NCBI GenBank assembly: GCA_030151925.1
Contig: JASLCY010000265.1
Coordinates: forward strand, 1-13,374
DNA: 13,374 bases
Direction of reading: 5' to 3'
Origin: Oligoflexus sp.
GTDB taxonomy: Bacteria; Bdellovibrionota_B; Oligoflexia; Oligoflexales; Oligoflexaceae
Positions 7,157 to 13,374 of the stretch are shown here, one piece after another. The notes beneath the pieces are model-generated. The model was not told the DNA's origin. It searched no databases and saw only the letters and a list, made by a program, of their open reading frames with translations. Numbering within the stretch: the first letter of the stretch is position 1; each line of letters opens with the position of its first letter. Position numbers and translations under genes: made by a program.

Positions 7157-8905
7157 TCAGTTCCCCTTTTTCGTAAAAGTGGGATGCGTAACGATTTTCA
7201 CGAGCAGTTGCGAGAGGGACATCGAACCGTCTTCAAAGGCATTCGCGATATCCCGGATCGCGCACACGTCTTCCGCACGCTCGGGATAACCATGGGCCAT
7301 GCGATACCATTCGACCACGAAGCAGCGCCTGGCTTGTTTGGATTGCGCGATATCGCTGCTGAGCGAACCGGCTCCGTTGAAGGCGCTGGTTTTGCCGTCC
7401 GGGCCTATGATCTGACCGCTGGAATCGATTTTCGCGCCGGAGCCGTCCAGGCTGCGGAAGAGCCCGGCTCCGTCGAAGTCTTCCATGCCCAGGCCGATGC
7501 CGTCGATAGGCTTATGACAGCCTGAACAAGCAGGCGATGCGGTATGCGCGGCGAAACGCTGGCGAGTCGAGAGATTGGGATCGAATTCCGGCACCTGGAC
7601 CTGGAGATTGGCCGGAGTCGGGTCGGGATATTGGCAGAACATGTTTTTAAGGACGAAACTCCCGCGTTTGATAGGATGAGTTTCTTTGGCCGTCGCCAGG
7701 TGCGCGAGGATCGCGCCGAAGCCCAGGATGCCTTTCCGCGACGTGCCGGTGAACTTGATTTTGCTCACGCCTCCCTCTTGGACGGTGCTCGCATGATAAT
7801 AAGCGGCGAGATTCGTATCGCCCAAAGTGAAGTCGCTGGTGAACAAGGCCTCGAATTTAGCGCCCGGCTGCCTCATCAGATAGTCGAAGGTGTTTTCGGC
7901 TTCCGCGGCCATCGCGTCGCGTATCGGCTGCGTAAAATCCGGGAAGATGGCCGTATCTTTCGTCACGGAGCGGACGCCCTGGGTATCGAGCCAGGCATTG
8001 GCAAAAGCCAGGTTACCGAGACGCGAACGCGGATCGTCGAACATCGTCTGCGCCATCGCCATGAGGCCGGCGTCCGTCGCCAGAGATCCGCTCGCCGCGG
8101 CCGCCAGCAGCGGATCGTCGGGCGTGGTTCCCCATAAAAAGAAGGAGAGCGCGCTGGCCAGCTCATAGGGCGTGAGGGCGCCGCTCTTCCCTATCTCGCT
8201 GCGATAGAGGAAATTCGGGGAGATCAGCAGGCTCGACAGCATCATCGTCATGCCTTCGCGCGGCGAGGACGCGGCCCCCGTCTTAAAGAGAGTGAGGAGC
8301 TTGCTTTTTTCGTCGGTTTCAAGCGGCCGACGCCAGATCTTGAGGCCGAGTTTGTCGATGACCTTCTGCGCGCAGGCCTCGTCGACCGTCCCGCCGCAGC
8401 CCGCCAGGCTTCCGATGTTCGGGAAGACTTCATCGCCGATTTGAATGGCGGCTTCGAGATAAGCCGCAGCATGCGCGTCCGTGACTTTGCCGAGATCGAT
8501 ATTGTTCTTGAAGCCGTAGAGCATCTGCTCCGTCGGCAGCATGCCGCGATAATCGCTTTTGATCTTCAGGATATCGGCGAGCGAGTTTTGATATTCGTCC
8601 CGGGTCAGGAGCCGCAGGGAAGTGCGGCTCGTCAGGCTTTGGCTTTTGCAGGATTGATCCACGCTCGAGCCGCTCGTCAGCAGGATCTTGCCGAGGATGT
8701 CCTTGGTCTGCTGCTCGCTTGGGACTTGGCCCATGGACGATGCGTTATCATCGGCTTCGTCGCCATCCGCGTTCGAATCCGAACTCGCGCTGGACACACG
8801 ACCGAAATGCGGCAGAGCCGGCGGCTTTTTGCAGGCCGCGACGCCGAGCGTGAGGATCATTACCAGGATGGACGTAAAACTGCGCACGATAGAAATCCAT
8901 GTCAT
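7157..8905 (-). CDS. DUF1592/DUF1588-family lipoprotein with single CxxCH motif
   Basis: A 582-residue protein with a lipoprotein signal (lipobox VAAC, Cys25) and an acidic, Ser/Asp-rich linker (about 38-62). Domains follow the usual order of the planctomycete-type cytochrome-associated family: a DUF1587-like stretch (about 97-160, LLTRDEYQNSLADIL), DUF1595-like (about 177-210, IWRRPL), DUF1592 (about 217-345, ISPNFLYRSE and FFLWGTTPDD), DUF1588 (about 388-485, RKGILGFGAIL and CSGCHKPIDGIG) and DUF1585 (about 515-578). C460-C463-H464 form a CxxCH motif, a candidate single c-type heme site, although the family has not been shown to bind heme there. The separate N-terminal cytochrome c domain found in many relatives is absent. 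No good ribosome site precedes the ATG at 8905; a GTG seven codons in is an alternative that gives a shorter signal. It is first in a two-gene unit with the DUF1552 gene. Function is unproven; a redox or envelope role is inferred. Confidence 0.92.
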   Translation of the reverse strand: MTWISIVRSFTSILVMILTLGVAACKKPPALPHFGRVSSASSDSNADGDEADDNASSMGQVPSEQQTKDILGKILLTSGSSVDQSCKSQSLTSRTSLRLLTRDEYQNSLADILKIKSDYRGMLPTEQMLYGFKNNIDLGKVTDAHAAAYLEAAIQIGDEVFPNIGSLAGCGGTVDEACAQKVIDKLGLKIWRRPLETDEKSKLLTLFKTGAASSPREGMTMMLSSLLISPNFLYRSEIGKSGALTPYELASALSFFLWGTTPDDPLLAAAASGSLATDAGLMAMAQTMFDDPRSRLGNLAFANAWLDTQGVRSVTKDTAIFPDFTQPIRDAMAAEAENTFDYLMRQPGAKFEALFTSDFTLGDTNLAAYYHASTVQEGGVSKIKFTGTSRKGILGFGAILAHLATAKETHPIKRGSFVLKNMFCQYPDPTPANLQVQVPEFDPNLSTRQRFAAHTASPACSGCHKPIDGIGLGMEDFDGAGLFRSLDGSGAKIDSSGQIIGPDGKTSAFNGAGSLSSDIAQSKQARRCFVVEWYRMAHGYPERAEDVCAIRDIANAFEDGSMSLSQLLVKIVTHPTFTKKGN

Positions 8906-9066
8906 CAGTTGCTTACGCCCTATACATCGGAATTTTAGGGGAGCGAAATTACGATATTTAGAACTTTCTATTCATATCAATGAGTTAAAGATGGATATTT
9001 GCGGTAATAAACTTGTTTCGCTCTTCGTCCCCTGGCACAGTGCGCTCAAAGGATAAAGGAGTTGTT

Positions 9067-9813
9067 ATGCGAACACTCGTAAATCTCTTCTGTCTGGTTT
9101 TGACCTTTTGCATCTCAAGACCTGCGTTCGCTGGAAACGAAGTGAGGCCTCTCGCAACCTTCAGCATCCCTATGGATCATGAAAGCATCCCTTGGCTTAA
9201 CGTCTATACTCGCATCCTCGTCAAGAACATCGCCTACGAAAAGAAGGTCGCCGTGGTGTATCATCAGGCCGATGGCGATAGCACCGTCGCGGCTCGTTAT
9301 GTCGGGCCTGCCCAGGACGGTTATGAGGTATGGGAAGCCTACAGCAACCTTGCCCAGGGTGATGCCAGCTTTTATTTGGAATACGAGGCGGCGGGACGAG
9401 CTTTTAAAGACGATAACCAGGGTGCGGGCTACGCCTTACCCGTAGGGGCTCAATTCTATCAGAAGCAAAATATCCAGCAACTGCTCTCGGAGGAGTTTTC
9501 CTCCCATACGGCGGGATTCGTGGCCGCGGTCCGCTCTGATCTCGCCTACGAGAAACACGTGCAGGTGCATTACAGCTACGAACACTTCGCCCACACGCAG
9601 GATCTCGACCTCCGGTATCAATCGTACTTTCCCTACGGTTACGGCATCCTCTACGGAGTCTCGCCGCAGCAGACCGAACTTTGGGCTGGACAGATCAACG
9701 ACGTGCCGAGCGCCGTCTCCGTCATTGAATATTATCTGAGTTACGAAGCGAACGGCATCACGTACTACGATTCGAACTTCGGTCAGAACTATCGGCTGGT
9801 TCGCGCCGACTAA
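9067..9813 (+). CDS. Secreted protein with two tandem CBM21-like carbohydrate-binding modules
   Basis: A 248-residue secreted protein. The signal peptide ends at AFA/GNE (about residue 22). The rest is two related modules: about 45-125 with NIAYEKKVAV and DDNQGAGY, and about 149-245 with DLAYEKHVQV and YYDSNFGQNY. The pattern (N/D)-x-AYEK-x-V-x-V then an aromatic-rich strand then Y-D-x-N-x-G-x-NY is characteristic of CBM21, the starch/glycogen-binding module also found in eukaryotic phosphatase-1 targeting subunits. No catalytic domain is present, so it is probably a binding protein rather than an enzyme. The second module keeps the motif better than the first, where the expected Tyr/Trp before DDN is Phe-Lys. 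The frame is open from 9013, but 9067 is preferred because AAAGGAG (9055-9061) sits five bases upstream and the signal peptide begins there. Its stop lies in the left arm of a terminator hairpin. The bound ligand (alpha-glucan or other) is inferred from the family. Confidence 0.85.
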   Translation: MRTLVNLFCLVLTFCISRPAFAGNEVRPLATFSIPMDHESIPWLNVYTRILVKNIAYEKKVAVVYHQADGDSTVAARYVGPAQDGYEVWEAYSNLAQGDASFYLEYEAAGRAFKDDNQGAGYALPVGAQFYQKQNIQQLLSEEFSSHTAGFVAAVRSDLAYEKHVQVHYSYEHFAHTQDLDLRYQSYFPYGYGILYGVSPQQTELWAGQINDVPSAVSVIEYYLSYEANGITYYDSNFGQNYRLVRAD

Positions 9814-9841
9814 AGAAGCCTGCTCCCATCTTTAGTTTTTT
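9809..9841 (+). terminator. Intrinsic terminator shared by two convergent genes
   Basis: A perfect eight-base inverted repeat, ACTAAAGA (9809-9816) and TCTTTAGT (9829-9836), with a twelve-base loop and a run of six T at 9836-9841. It fits termination of the plus-strand CBM21-like gene. The stem is AT-rich. The stop codon of each convergent gene lies in one arm (9811-9813 on plus, 9832-9834 on minus). No T-tract follows in the minus direction. Confidence 0.75.
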
Positions 9842-10692
9842 CCGACCCGCTGGAGGGGGACTTTGGATTCGGCTTTAAAATAAGGCTTCGTTTCGTTGTC
9901 CCTGACCTTCATGGCCTGGAGCATCGTCTCGTCGAGCTGATAATCCTGCACGACCGTTTCATCGGCGCTATAAGCGGAATACTGCTCCTGCTCCACGGTC
10001 ACGCAGCTCTGCGCGGGCCAGAAGAGGGCCTGCCGTCCTTCACTGAAATCCACCAGATCGCAGCTGCTTTTGCCTACGACCGGCACGGTGACCACGACCG
10101 CCCCAAGCTCGACGCTGCGCGCCGAAGCCGAACGGATGACTCGCTGATTACCGTTCCTGTCGGCGGTGGCCGAAGGAACCAGGACGATATCGACCCCTTC
10201 CTGTTTCAGCAGCGTCGCCAGCGAGGGTTGTTCGATATCGAAGCAGATCAGGCACGCGACCTTATAAGCGCGAAAGTCATAAACGAAGACCGAGCGTCCG
10301 GGCGTAAAATCCGTTTCCCAGGGCGTAAGATGAATCTTCTCCTGGAAGTGCCATTGCCCGTTCACATAGATCGGAGCGGCATTGTAAAGCAGGCCTTCCG
10401 CAAAACGCGGTCCGCTGCCGAGGCAGAGGAGCACCTCGCGGCCCGAAAGCTCCCTGGTGAATCTCGGTAGGATCCCAGCCTCCATATCCTGCGCGAGCGC
10501 GATCATCCGCTCTCGTTCGGAACCCTGGTAATAAGCGGTGAGGCCGAGCAGGAACAACTCGGGAAACACGATGATATCAGCGCCGCGGCCGAGCGCCTCT
10601 TTGAGCTCTTTCAGGGCGGCCTCGAGCCACTCCTCGCGGGAGTAGGGCCGGCCTGAAAGGGAAAAACTCACGGCTGACAAAGTGAGGGCCAT
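9832..10692 (-). CDS. Carbon-nitrogen hydrolase, nitrilase superfamily
   Basis: A 286-residue cytoplasmic enzyme of the nitrilase/amidase superfamily, which hydrolyses non-peptide C-N bonds (amides, nitriles or carbamoyl groups). The Glu-Lys-Cys catalytic triad is intact: Glu45 in FPELFLLGL, Lys119 in QEKIHLTPWE and Cys150 in CLICFDIEQP. Length is normal for a single-domain member. The start at 10692 has AAGGAGG five bases upstream, and that site overlaps the TAA stop of the preceding NTF2-like gene, so the two are translationally coupled. It is the last gene of a GNAT, NTF2-like, hydrolase operon. The last 70 residues (from about 215) are more diverged, so the substrate cannot be named. Its stop codon lies in the right arm of the convergent terminator hairpin. 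The grouping with an acetyltransferase suggests turnover of an acylated amine or amide, which is inference. Confidence 0.93.
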   Translation of the reverse strand: MALTLSAVSFSLSGRPYSREEWLEAALKELKEALGRGADIIVFPELFLLGLTAYYQGSERERMIALAQDMEAGILPRFTRELSGREVLLCLGSGPRFAEGLLYNAAPIYVNGQWHFQEKIHLTPWETDFTPGRSVFVYDFRAYKVACLICFDIEQPSLATLLKQEGVDIVLVPSATADRNGNQRVIRSASARSVELGAVVVTVPVVGKSSCDLVDFSEGRQALFWPAQSCVTVEQEQYSAYSADETVVQDYQLDETMLQAMKVRDNETKPYFKAESKVPLQRVGKN

Positions 10693-10702
10693 GGTCGCCT
10701 CC

Positions 10703-11107
10703 TTATCCGACCTGCTCGAGCCAGTCGTTCAAGTTGTAGTAATTGGTCACACGGGCGATACGATCATTTTCGATGACGAAGAAGCAGCCGACCGGCAGCT
10801 TATACTTCTGTCCGCGAGCCGGAGGGCAGCCTTCCGCGGTCTGCTTATAGACGCCGTGGCACACGAATTCGGCGGCCGCCCTGCGTCCGGCTTCGTCGAG
10901 CATGATGACGATCTCATCGAGCCTTTCGTCATAGGCGGTGTCCATCAGGCGAAGGAAGGCGCGAAAAGCATCCTTTCCCACCGTGCGTGAGCCCTGGTTC
11001 GTATCGTGGATGACGTTATCCGCCAGGAGCGCGAGCATATCCTCGAAACGTTTTTCGTTGAAGGCCCGATAGTACTTCTCGATCAATTGCTTCGATTTCG
11101 TGTTCAT
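10703..11107 (-). CDS. Ketosteroid-isomerase-related NTF2-like protein (SnoaL-like)
   Basis: A 134-residue NTF2-fold protein. The N-terminal helix pair (QLIEKYYRAFNEKRFEDMLALL) followed by DNVIHDTNQGSRTVGKDAFRAF is typical of the ketosteroid-isomerase-related family (recalled as TIGR02096), as is the C-terminal ARVTNYYNLNDWLEQV. Members look like small enzymes or ligand-binding proteins with a conical pocket, but I know of no proven reaction for this group. The start at 11107 overlaps the stop of the upstream acetyltransferase gene by four bases (ATGA), and AAGGAG lies six bases upstream inside that gene. The stop is ten bases before the hydrolase start. No signal peptide is seen, so it is cytoplasmic. 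It probably acts on the same metabolite as its two neighbours. Confidence 0.9.
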   Translation of the reverse strand: MNTKSKQLIEKYYRAFNEKRFEDMLALLADNVIHDTNQGSRTVGKDAFRAFLRLMDTAYDERLDEIVIMLDEAGRRAAAEFVCHGVYKQTAEGCPPARGQKYKLPVGCFFVIENDRIARVTNYYNLNDWLEQVG

Positions 11108-11700
11108 CCGTGACTCCTTATATCTTTCATCCAGAATTGCATGAGTTTCTCGGTCGGCTGCGTCTCGCCCAGGTCAAGCCACTCATAAATCGTGGTCAGC
11201 CCCGGCACCTTATGAAAACCTATCTTCTGCCAGAACCCGTCGAGCGGTTCGTAGTCCTTGGGACGCCGCGGATGCTGCTCTGGGCGCACCACCGCGCAGA
11301 ACGAGAGGGCTTCGATCCCACCCAGGCCGCGCGCATAGGCCTCGCGTTCCTGGAAGAACGCCTTTCCCCAGCCTTGCCCGCGATACTCGCTGAGCAGGAC
11401 CGATTCCCCGCAATAAAAAATGCGTTGAGGATCGAAGCCTTTGCGGGTGAAGGCGAGGCGGAAGGCACCCTCCTCTTCCGCCGCGTGCATGCCCGTCGTC
11501 GCACCCACGAAACGATCACCGTCACGGAGCAGCACGATCAGGGAATGTTCGGCCGCAAAATAACGTTCGAGGTAATGCTCTTCGTATTCCGCAGTTCCCT
11601 CGTAGATATAAGGATAATCACGAAAGACCCTCACACGAAGATCCGCGAGCGCCCGGCCGTAAGGCCTTGCTTCACCACCCTGTAAACGAATGATCTCCAA
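11104..11700 (-). CDS. GNAT family N-acetyltransferase, probable TTG start
   Basis: A GNAT acetyltransferase that would transfer an acyl group from acyl-CoA to an amine. The CoA-binding loop is seen as YRGQGWGKAFF (about 106-116), preceded by the strand FYCGESVLLSEYRG; the C-terminal half includes FCAVVRP, RPKDYEPLDGFW and WLDLGE, which I recognise as a conserved family often found beside a carbon-nitrogen hydrolase. I place the start at the TTG at 11700 (198 residues, MEIIRLQGG): AGGAGAGG (11707-11714) sits six bases upstream, and family members begin at about this point. ATG codons at 11775, 11760 and 11724 lie in the same frame but have no ribosome site, and a likely promoter -10 overlaps the first. 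It is the first gene of the operon and overlaps the next by four bases. No membrane segment or signal is seen. The substrate is unknown. Confidence 0.9.
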   Translation of the reverse strand: MEIIRLQGGEARPYGRALADLRVRVFRDYPYIYEGTAEYEEHYLERYFAAEHSLIVLLRDGDRFVGATTGMHAAEEEGAFRLAFTRKGFDPQRIFYCGESVLLSEYRGQGWGKAFFQEREAYARGLGGIEALSFCAVVRPEQHPRRPKDYEPLDGFWQKIGFHKVPGLTTIYEWLDLGETQPTEKLMQFWMKDIRSHG

Positions 11701-11773
11701 AAGGTTCCTCTCCTGCCGGCCCATCGCGAATCGCCACCGATAATTACAGCCGGTAAGCATCTTGCAAGACGGC

Positions 11774-11802
11774 ATAACAATTCATGAATATATATAACTC
11801 AA
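11774..11802 (-). promoter_or_regulatory. Probable sigma-70 promoter of the GNAT-NTF2-nitrilase operon
   Basis: Reading the minus strand, TTGAGT (11797-11802) is followed after 17 bases by TGTTAT (11774-11779). Each hexamer matches the consensus at four of six positions. Transcription would start near 11767, leaving an untranslated leader of about 67 bases before the TTG start at 11700. This would exclude the ATG at 11775 as a start codon. It was found by eye and not by a scored search. Confidence 0.5.
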
Positions 11803-11881
11803 AATTCACGCAACTCCCAACTCTATCCTGCCGATATAGACTATTGAAGCCTGGTTTGCACCAATGCCCATGAGGTCTTGC

Positions 11882-12883
11882 ATGAAAACATTCCCCTCCT
11901 CTCGTCTAAACCTGATAACAACAGGTTTGCTGGTGAGCGCATTGACGGCTTGCAGCGCCGGCAGCGGCAGCATGGAAGGCAAGACCACGCAGCAAAAATC
12001 CGGCAAAAATAAATCGAACGGCACCACCTATTCGTCGAACTCCGACGAGACGGGCAGCAATTCCTCGAACGCATCTTCGACCGACGGCTCGCTGCCTTCC
12101 TCTCAAGCCATGGGCAACGCGATGTCCTCCAACGATACCGTATCGCCCCCGGATAACATCACCGGAGCTTATCTCTACTGCTTCCAGGATTCGATCGACG
12201 ACGCCAAGGCCACCGCGAACATACTCTGCGCGGTGGAAGACAAGAATACGAATAAACCGCTGGCCCTCAGCTCCCTCTATGTCTCCCATAGCTGGTCGTC
12301 GACCCAGCCGACGGCCCTCACCGTGAGTTCGGCGGAATTGCCGGCGGCTTCCTACTGGCAAGTTCAATTCACGGTCCAGGCCCAGAGCAAGAATATCCTG
12401 ACCGCCGGCCTTTCTTCAGTGAAATTCCTCTTCGAAGGCACGAAGATCGACAACACCAAAGACGACTACAACATCGTCGCCAGCCTGATGCGTCCCGACA
12501 TGCTCATCAAGAGCCTGAAGCCGCAGACGGATTCGATCTATCGTTGCCTCGACTACTATCGCATGAAAGGCGATAAGGTCGTGACCACGCCCTGCGGCGT
12601 GCAATCGTCGGCTCAGGACTGGTACATCAACCCTGCAGGCAAGATCGCGCACGTCTCGGGCATCTGCATGAAGTTCAACCCGGTCAGCAAACTGGCGATC
12701 GAAGGGGATTGCGCAGCGGGCGATACCCCGGCCTTCGAACCGGTCGGCCAGCAGCTTCGCATCAAAGGCTCGACGACTTGCCTCGCCCTCCTCAACCCTG
12801 ACAACTCAGGCGTGGATTATGTGGGCAGCGCGGCCTGCAACACCAGCGACAATACTCAAAACTGGAGCGGCGCGAAGTTCTAA
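11882..12883 (+). CDS. Lipoprotein with Ser/Asn-rich linker and C-terminal ricin-type beta-trefoil lectin domain
   Basis: A 333-residue lipoprotein that I cannot assign to a named family as a whole. The signal peptide ends in lipobox LTAC, Cys24. A long linker (about 25-92) is rich in Ser, Asn, Thr, Lys and Gly. A middle beta-rich domain (about 93-212) has two cysteines (C100, C116) and is unrecognised. The C-terminal domain (about 218-333) looks like a ricin B lectin: three disulfide-like pairs (C222/C238, C262/C277, C300/C319) and the QxW motifs QDW (245-247) and QNW (326-328), one pair per trefoil repeat. It would be anchored in the outer membrane and could bind sugar. The frame is open from 11864, but the start at 11882 is preferred because it begins the signal peptide and has GAGG six bases upstream. 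It is monocistronic: a strong terminator follows within 20 bases. Ligand and role (adhesion, prey or polysaccharide binding) are inference. Confidence 0.85.
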   Translation: MKTFPSSRLNLITTGLLVSALTACSAGSGSMEGKTTQQKSGKNKSNGTTYSSNSDETGSNSSNASSTDGSLPSSQAMGNAMSSNDTVSPPDNITGAYLYCFQDSIDDAKATANILCAVEDKNTNKPLALSSLYVSHSWSSTQPTALTVSSAELPAASYWQVQFTVQAQSKNILTAGLSSVKFLFEGTKIDNTKDDYNIVASLMRPDMLIKSLKPQTDSIYRCLDYYRMKGDKVVTTPCGVQSSAQDWYINPAGKIAHVSGICMKFNPVSKLAIEGDCAAGDTPAFEPVGQQLRIKGSTTCLALLNPDNSGVDYVGSAACNTSDNTQNWSGAKF

Positions 12884-12898
12884 AGCTTTGATCTAGAA

Positions 12899-12940
12899 CC
12901 CGAAAAAGCTGTTCGAACTTCCCGGACGGCTTTTTTCGGG
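12899..12940 (+). terminator. Strong intrinsic terminator after the lectin lipoprotein
   Basis: The core hairpin pairs 12908-12915 (GCTGTTCG) with 12923-12930 (CGGACGGC), eight pairs including two G-U, with a seven-base loop. It is followed by TTTTTT (12931-12936). An A-tract before it (12903-12907) and the outer CCCG/CGGG extend the stem, so it could also act on the opposite strand. It starts 16 bases after the lipoprotein stop and isolates that gene from the MarR promoter. Confidence 0.85.
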
Positions 12941-12948
12941 CCTAAAAC

Positions 12949-12978
12949 TTGACAGTTAAACTTCCAAGTTTTACTGTC
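12949..12978 (+). promoter_or_regulatory. Promoter -35 with 28-bp palindromic operator upstream of marR-like gene
   Basis: A perfect -35 hexamer TTGACA lies at 12949-12954. The palindrome GACAGTTAAAC (12951-12961), a TTCCAA centre and GTTTTACTGTC (12968-12978) matches in ten of eleven arm positions, and four of the six central bases are also symmetric. The -10 is less clear: TACTGT at 12972-12977 has 17-base spacing, and AT-rich TAATTAT follows at 12979-12985. An operator covering the -35 and -10, next to a MarR-type gene, fits autorepression. The palindrome is seen directly; the regulatory role is inferred. Confidence 0.75.
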
Positions 12979-13016
12979 TAATTATCATAGCGAACCCTGC
13001 TTTAGGTAAATAATCC

Positions 13017-13374
13017 ATGACACCTCCTAAAAGCCACGAAGCGGCCGTCGAAGATTTCATCCATGCGATCAGTTTGCTCCTGCGCCGTATCCGTTCGGAC
13101 GCTCCGCCCGAACTCAAAGAATTCTCCCTGACTCAGAAGGCCGTCCTCAAGCGTCTCCAGCTCGAAGGCCCTGCGACCACCGCCGATCTCGCCCGAGCGG
13201 AAGGCGTAAAACCGCAGTCCATGGGAACCGCGGTCGCAGGTCTCGAAGAATTGGGCCTCGTGCAGAGGAAGGCGCATCCGAGCGACGGCCGGCAGGTGAA
13301 CATCGTCCTCTCCGCCAAAGGCCTCGTTTTACGGCAGAAGATGCAGGCGGCCCGCAACGGCTGGGTCTCGGAAG
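13017..13374 (+). CDS. MarR-family transcriptional regulator, C-terminus cut by window edge
   Basis: The first 119 residues of a MarR-family winged-helix repressor. The N-terminal dimer helix (about 8-26) is followed by the winged helix: LTQKAVLKRL (about 40-49), the recognition region ADLARAEGVKPQSMGTAVAG (about 58-77), LEELGLVQR and the wing HPSDGRQVNIVLSAKG (about 90-105), with the family's typical Asp-Gly-Arg in the wing. The gene continues past the window. The start at 13017 is the first ATG after the promoter, but the ribosome site is weak (only TAGG about ten bases upstream), so low expression is likely. A 28-bp palindrome lies 39 bases upstream and is a natural operator for it. Its target genes and effector cannot be seen; they may lie downstream of the window. 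Confidence 0.9.
   Translation, partial: MTPPKSHEAAVEDFIHAISLLLRRIRSDAPPELKEFSLTQKAVLKRLQLEGPATTADLARAEGVKPQSMGTAVAGLEELGLVQRKAHPSDGRQVNIVLSAKGLVLRQKMQAARNGWVSE

Noticed and set aside
7544..8137. Plus-strand open frame of 197 codons within the DUF1592-family gene.
   Set aside because: No ribosome site or recognisable motif; the minus strand encodes well-supported domains.
8906..9066. Divergent AT-rich region examined for promoters, with a TTGATA on the minus strand.
   Set aside because: No convincing -10 at 16-18 bases from it; not enough to call a promoter.
11110..11685. Plus-strand open frame of 191 codons opposite the GNAT gene.
   Set aside because: It mirrors the acetyltransferase, whose family motifs and coupled start are clear.
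1..13374. Search for a defence island, phage, mobile element or CRISPR array.
   Set aside because: No integrase, transposase, nuclease, toxin-antitoxin pair or spaced direct repeats were recognised; genes look chromosomal.

Overview
The window looks like a piece of chromosome from a Gram-negative, moderately GC-rich bacterium. Evidence for a Gram-negative envelope: three lipoproteins with clear lipoboxes, a Tat-type signal, several Sec signal peptides and a DsbD-type electron transporter. The paired DUF1592/DUF1588 and DUF1552 genes, and a large lipoprotein resembling uncharacterised planctomycete and myxobacterial proteins, suggest a lineage such as Bdellovibrionota/Oligoflexia or Myxococcota. 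That placement is inference, not proof. No tRNA, rRNA, insertion sequence or CRISPR array was seen, and gene spacing is normal chromosomal spacing.

Layout. 1-2563 (minus): a lipoprotein of more than 850 residues, cut by the left edge; this frame lacks a stop inside the window, and an equally long open frame on the plus strand is its shadow. 2803-5773 (plus): a likely periplasmic redox unit of a DsbD/ScsB-like reductase, a secreted redoxin and a small four-cysteine secreted protein. 5815-8905 (minus): a two-gene unit, DUF1592-family lipoprotein followed by a DUF1552 Tat protein. 9067-9813 (plus): a secreted protein made of two CBM21-like carbohydrate-binding modules. 9832-11700 (minus): a tightly coupled three-gene operon of a GNAT acetyltransferase, a ketosteroid-isomerase-like NTF2 protein and a nitrilase-superfamily hydrolase. 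11882-12883 (plus): a lipoprotein with a Ser/Asn-rich linker and a ricin-type beta-trefoil, closed by a strong terminator. 13017-13374 (plus): the start of a MarR-family regulator with a 28-bp palindrome over its promoter.

How they fit together. Nearly all products except the GNAT, NTF2, nitrilase and MarR proteins are exported, so the window is mainly about the cell envelope and outside. Two proteins carry recognisable carbohydrate-binding folds (CBM21, ricin B), and the partial lipoprotein carries carboxypeptidase-regulatory-like and PKD-like beta domains. Many of these exported proteins have paired cysteines, which makes the neighbouring Dsb unit a plausible support system, although nothing ties them into one pathway. 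There is no gene-free stretch above 300 bases. The longest intergenic regions are 2570-2802 (233 bases, AT-rich, divergent starts, no confident promoter), 11701-11881, 8906-9066 (AT-rich, divergent starts, no confident promoter) and 12884-13016.
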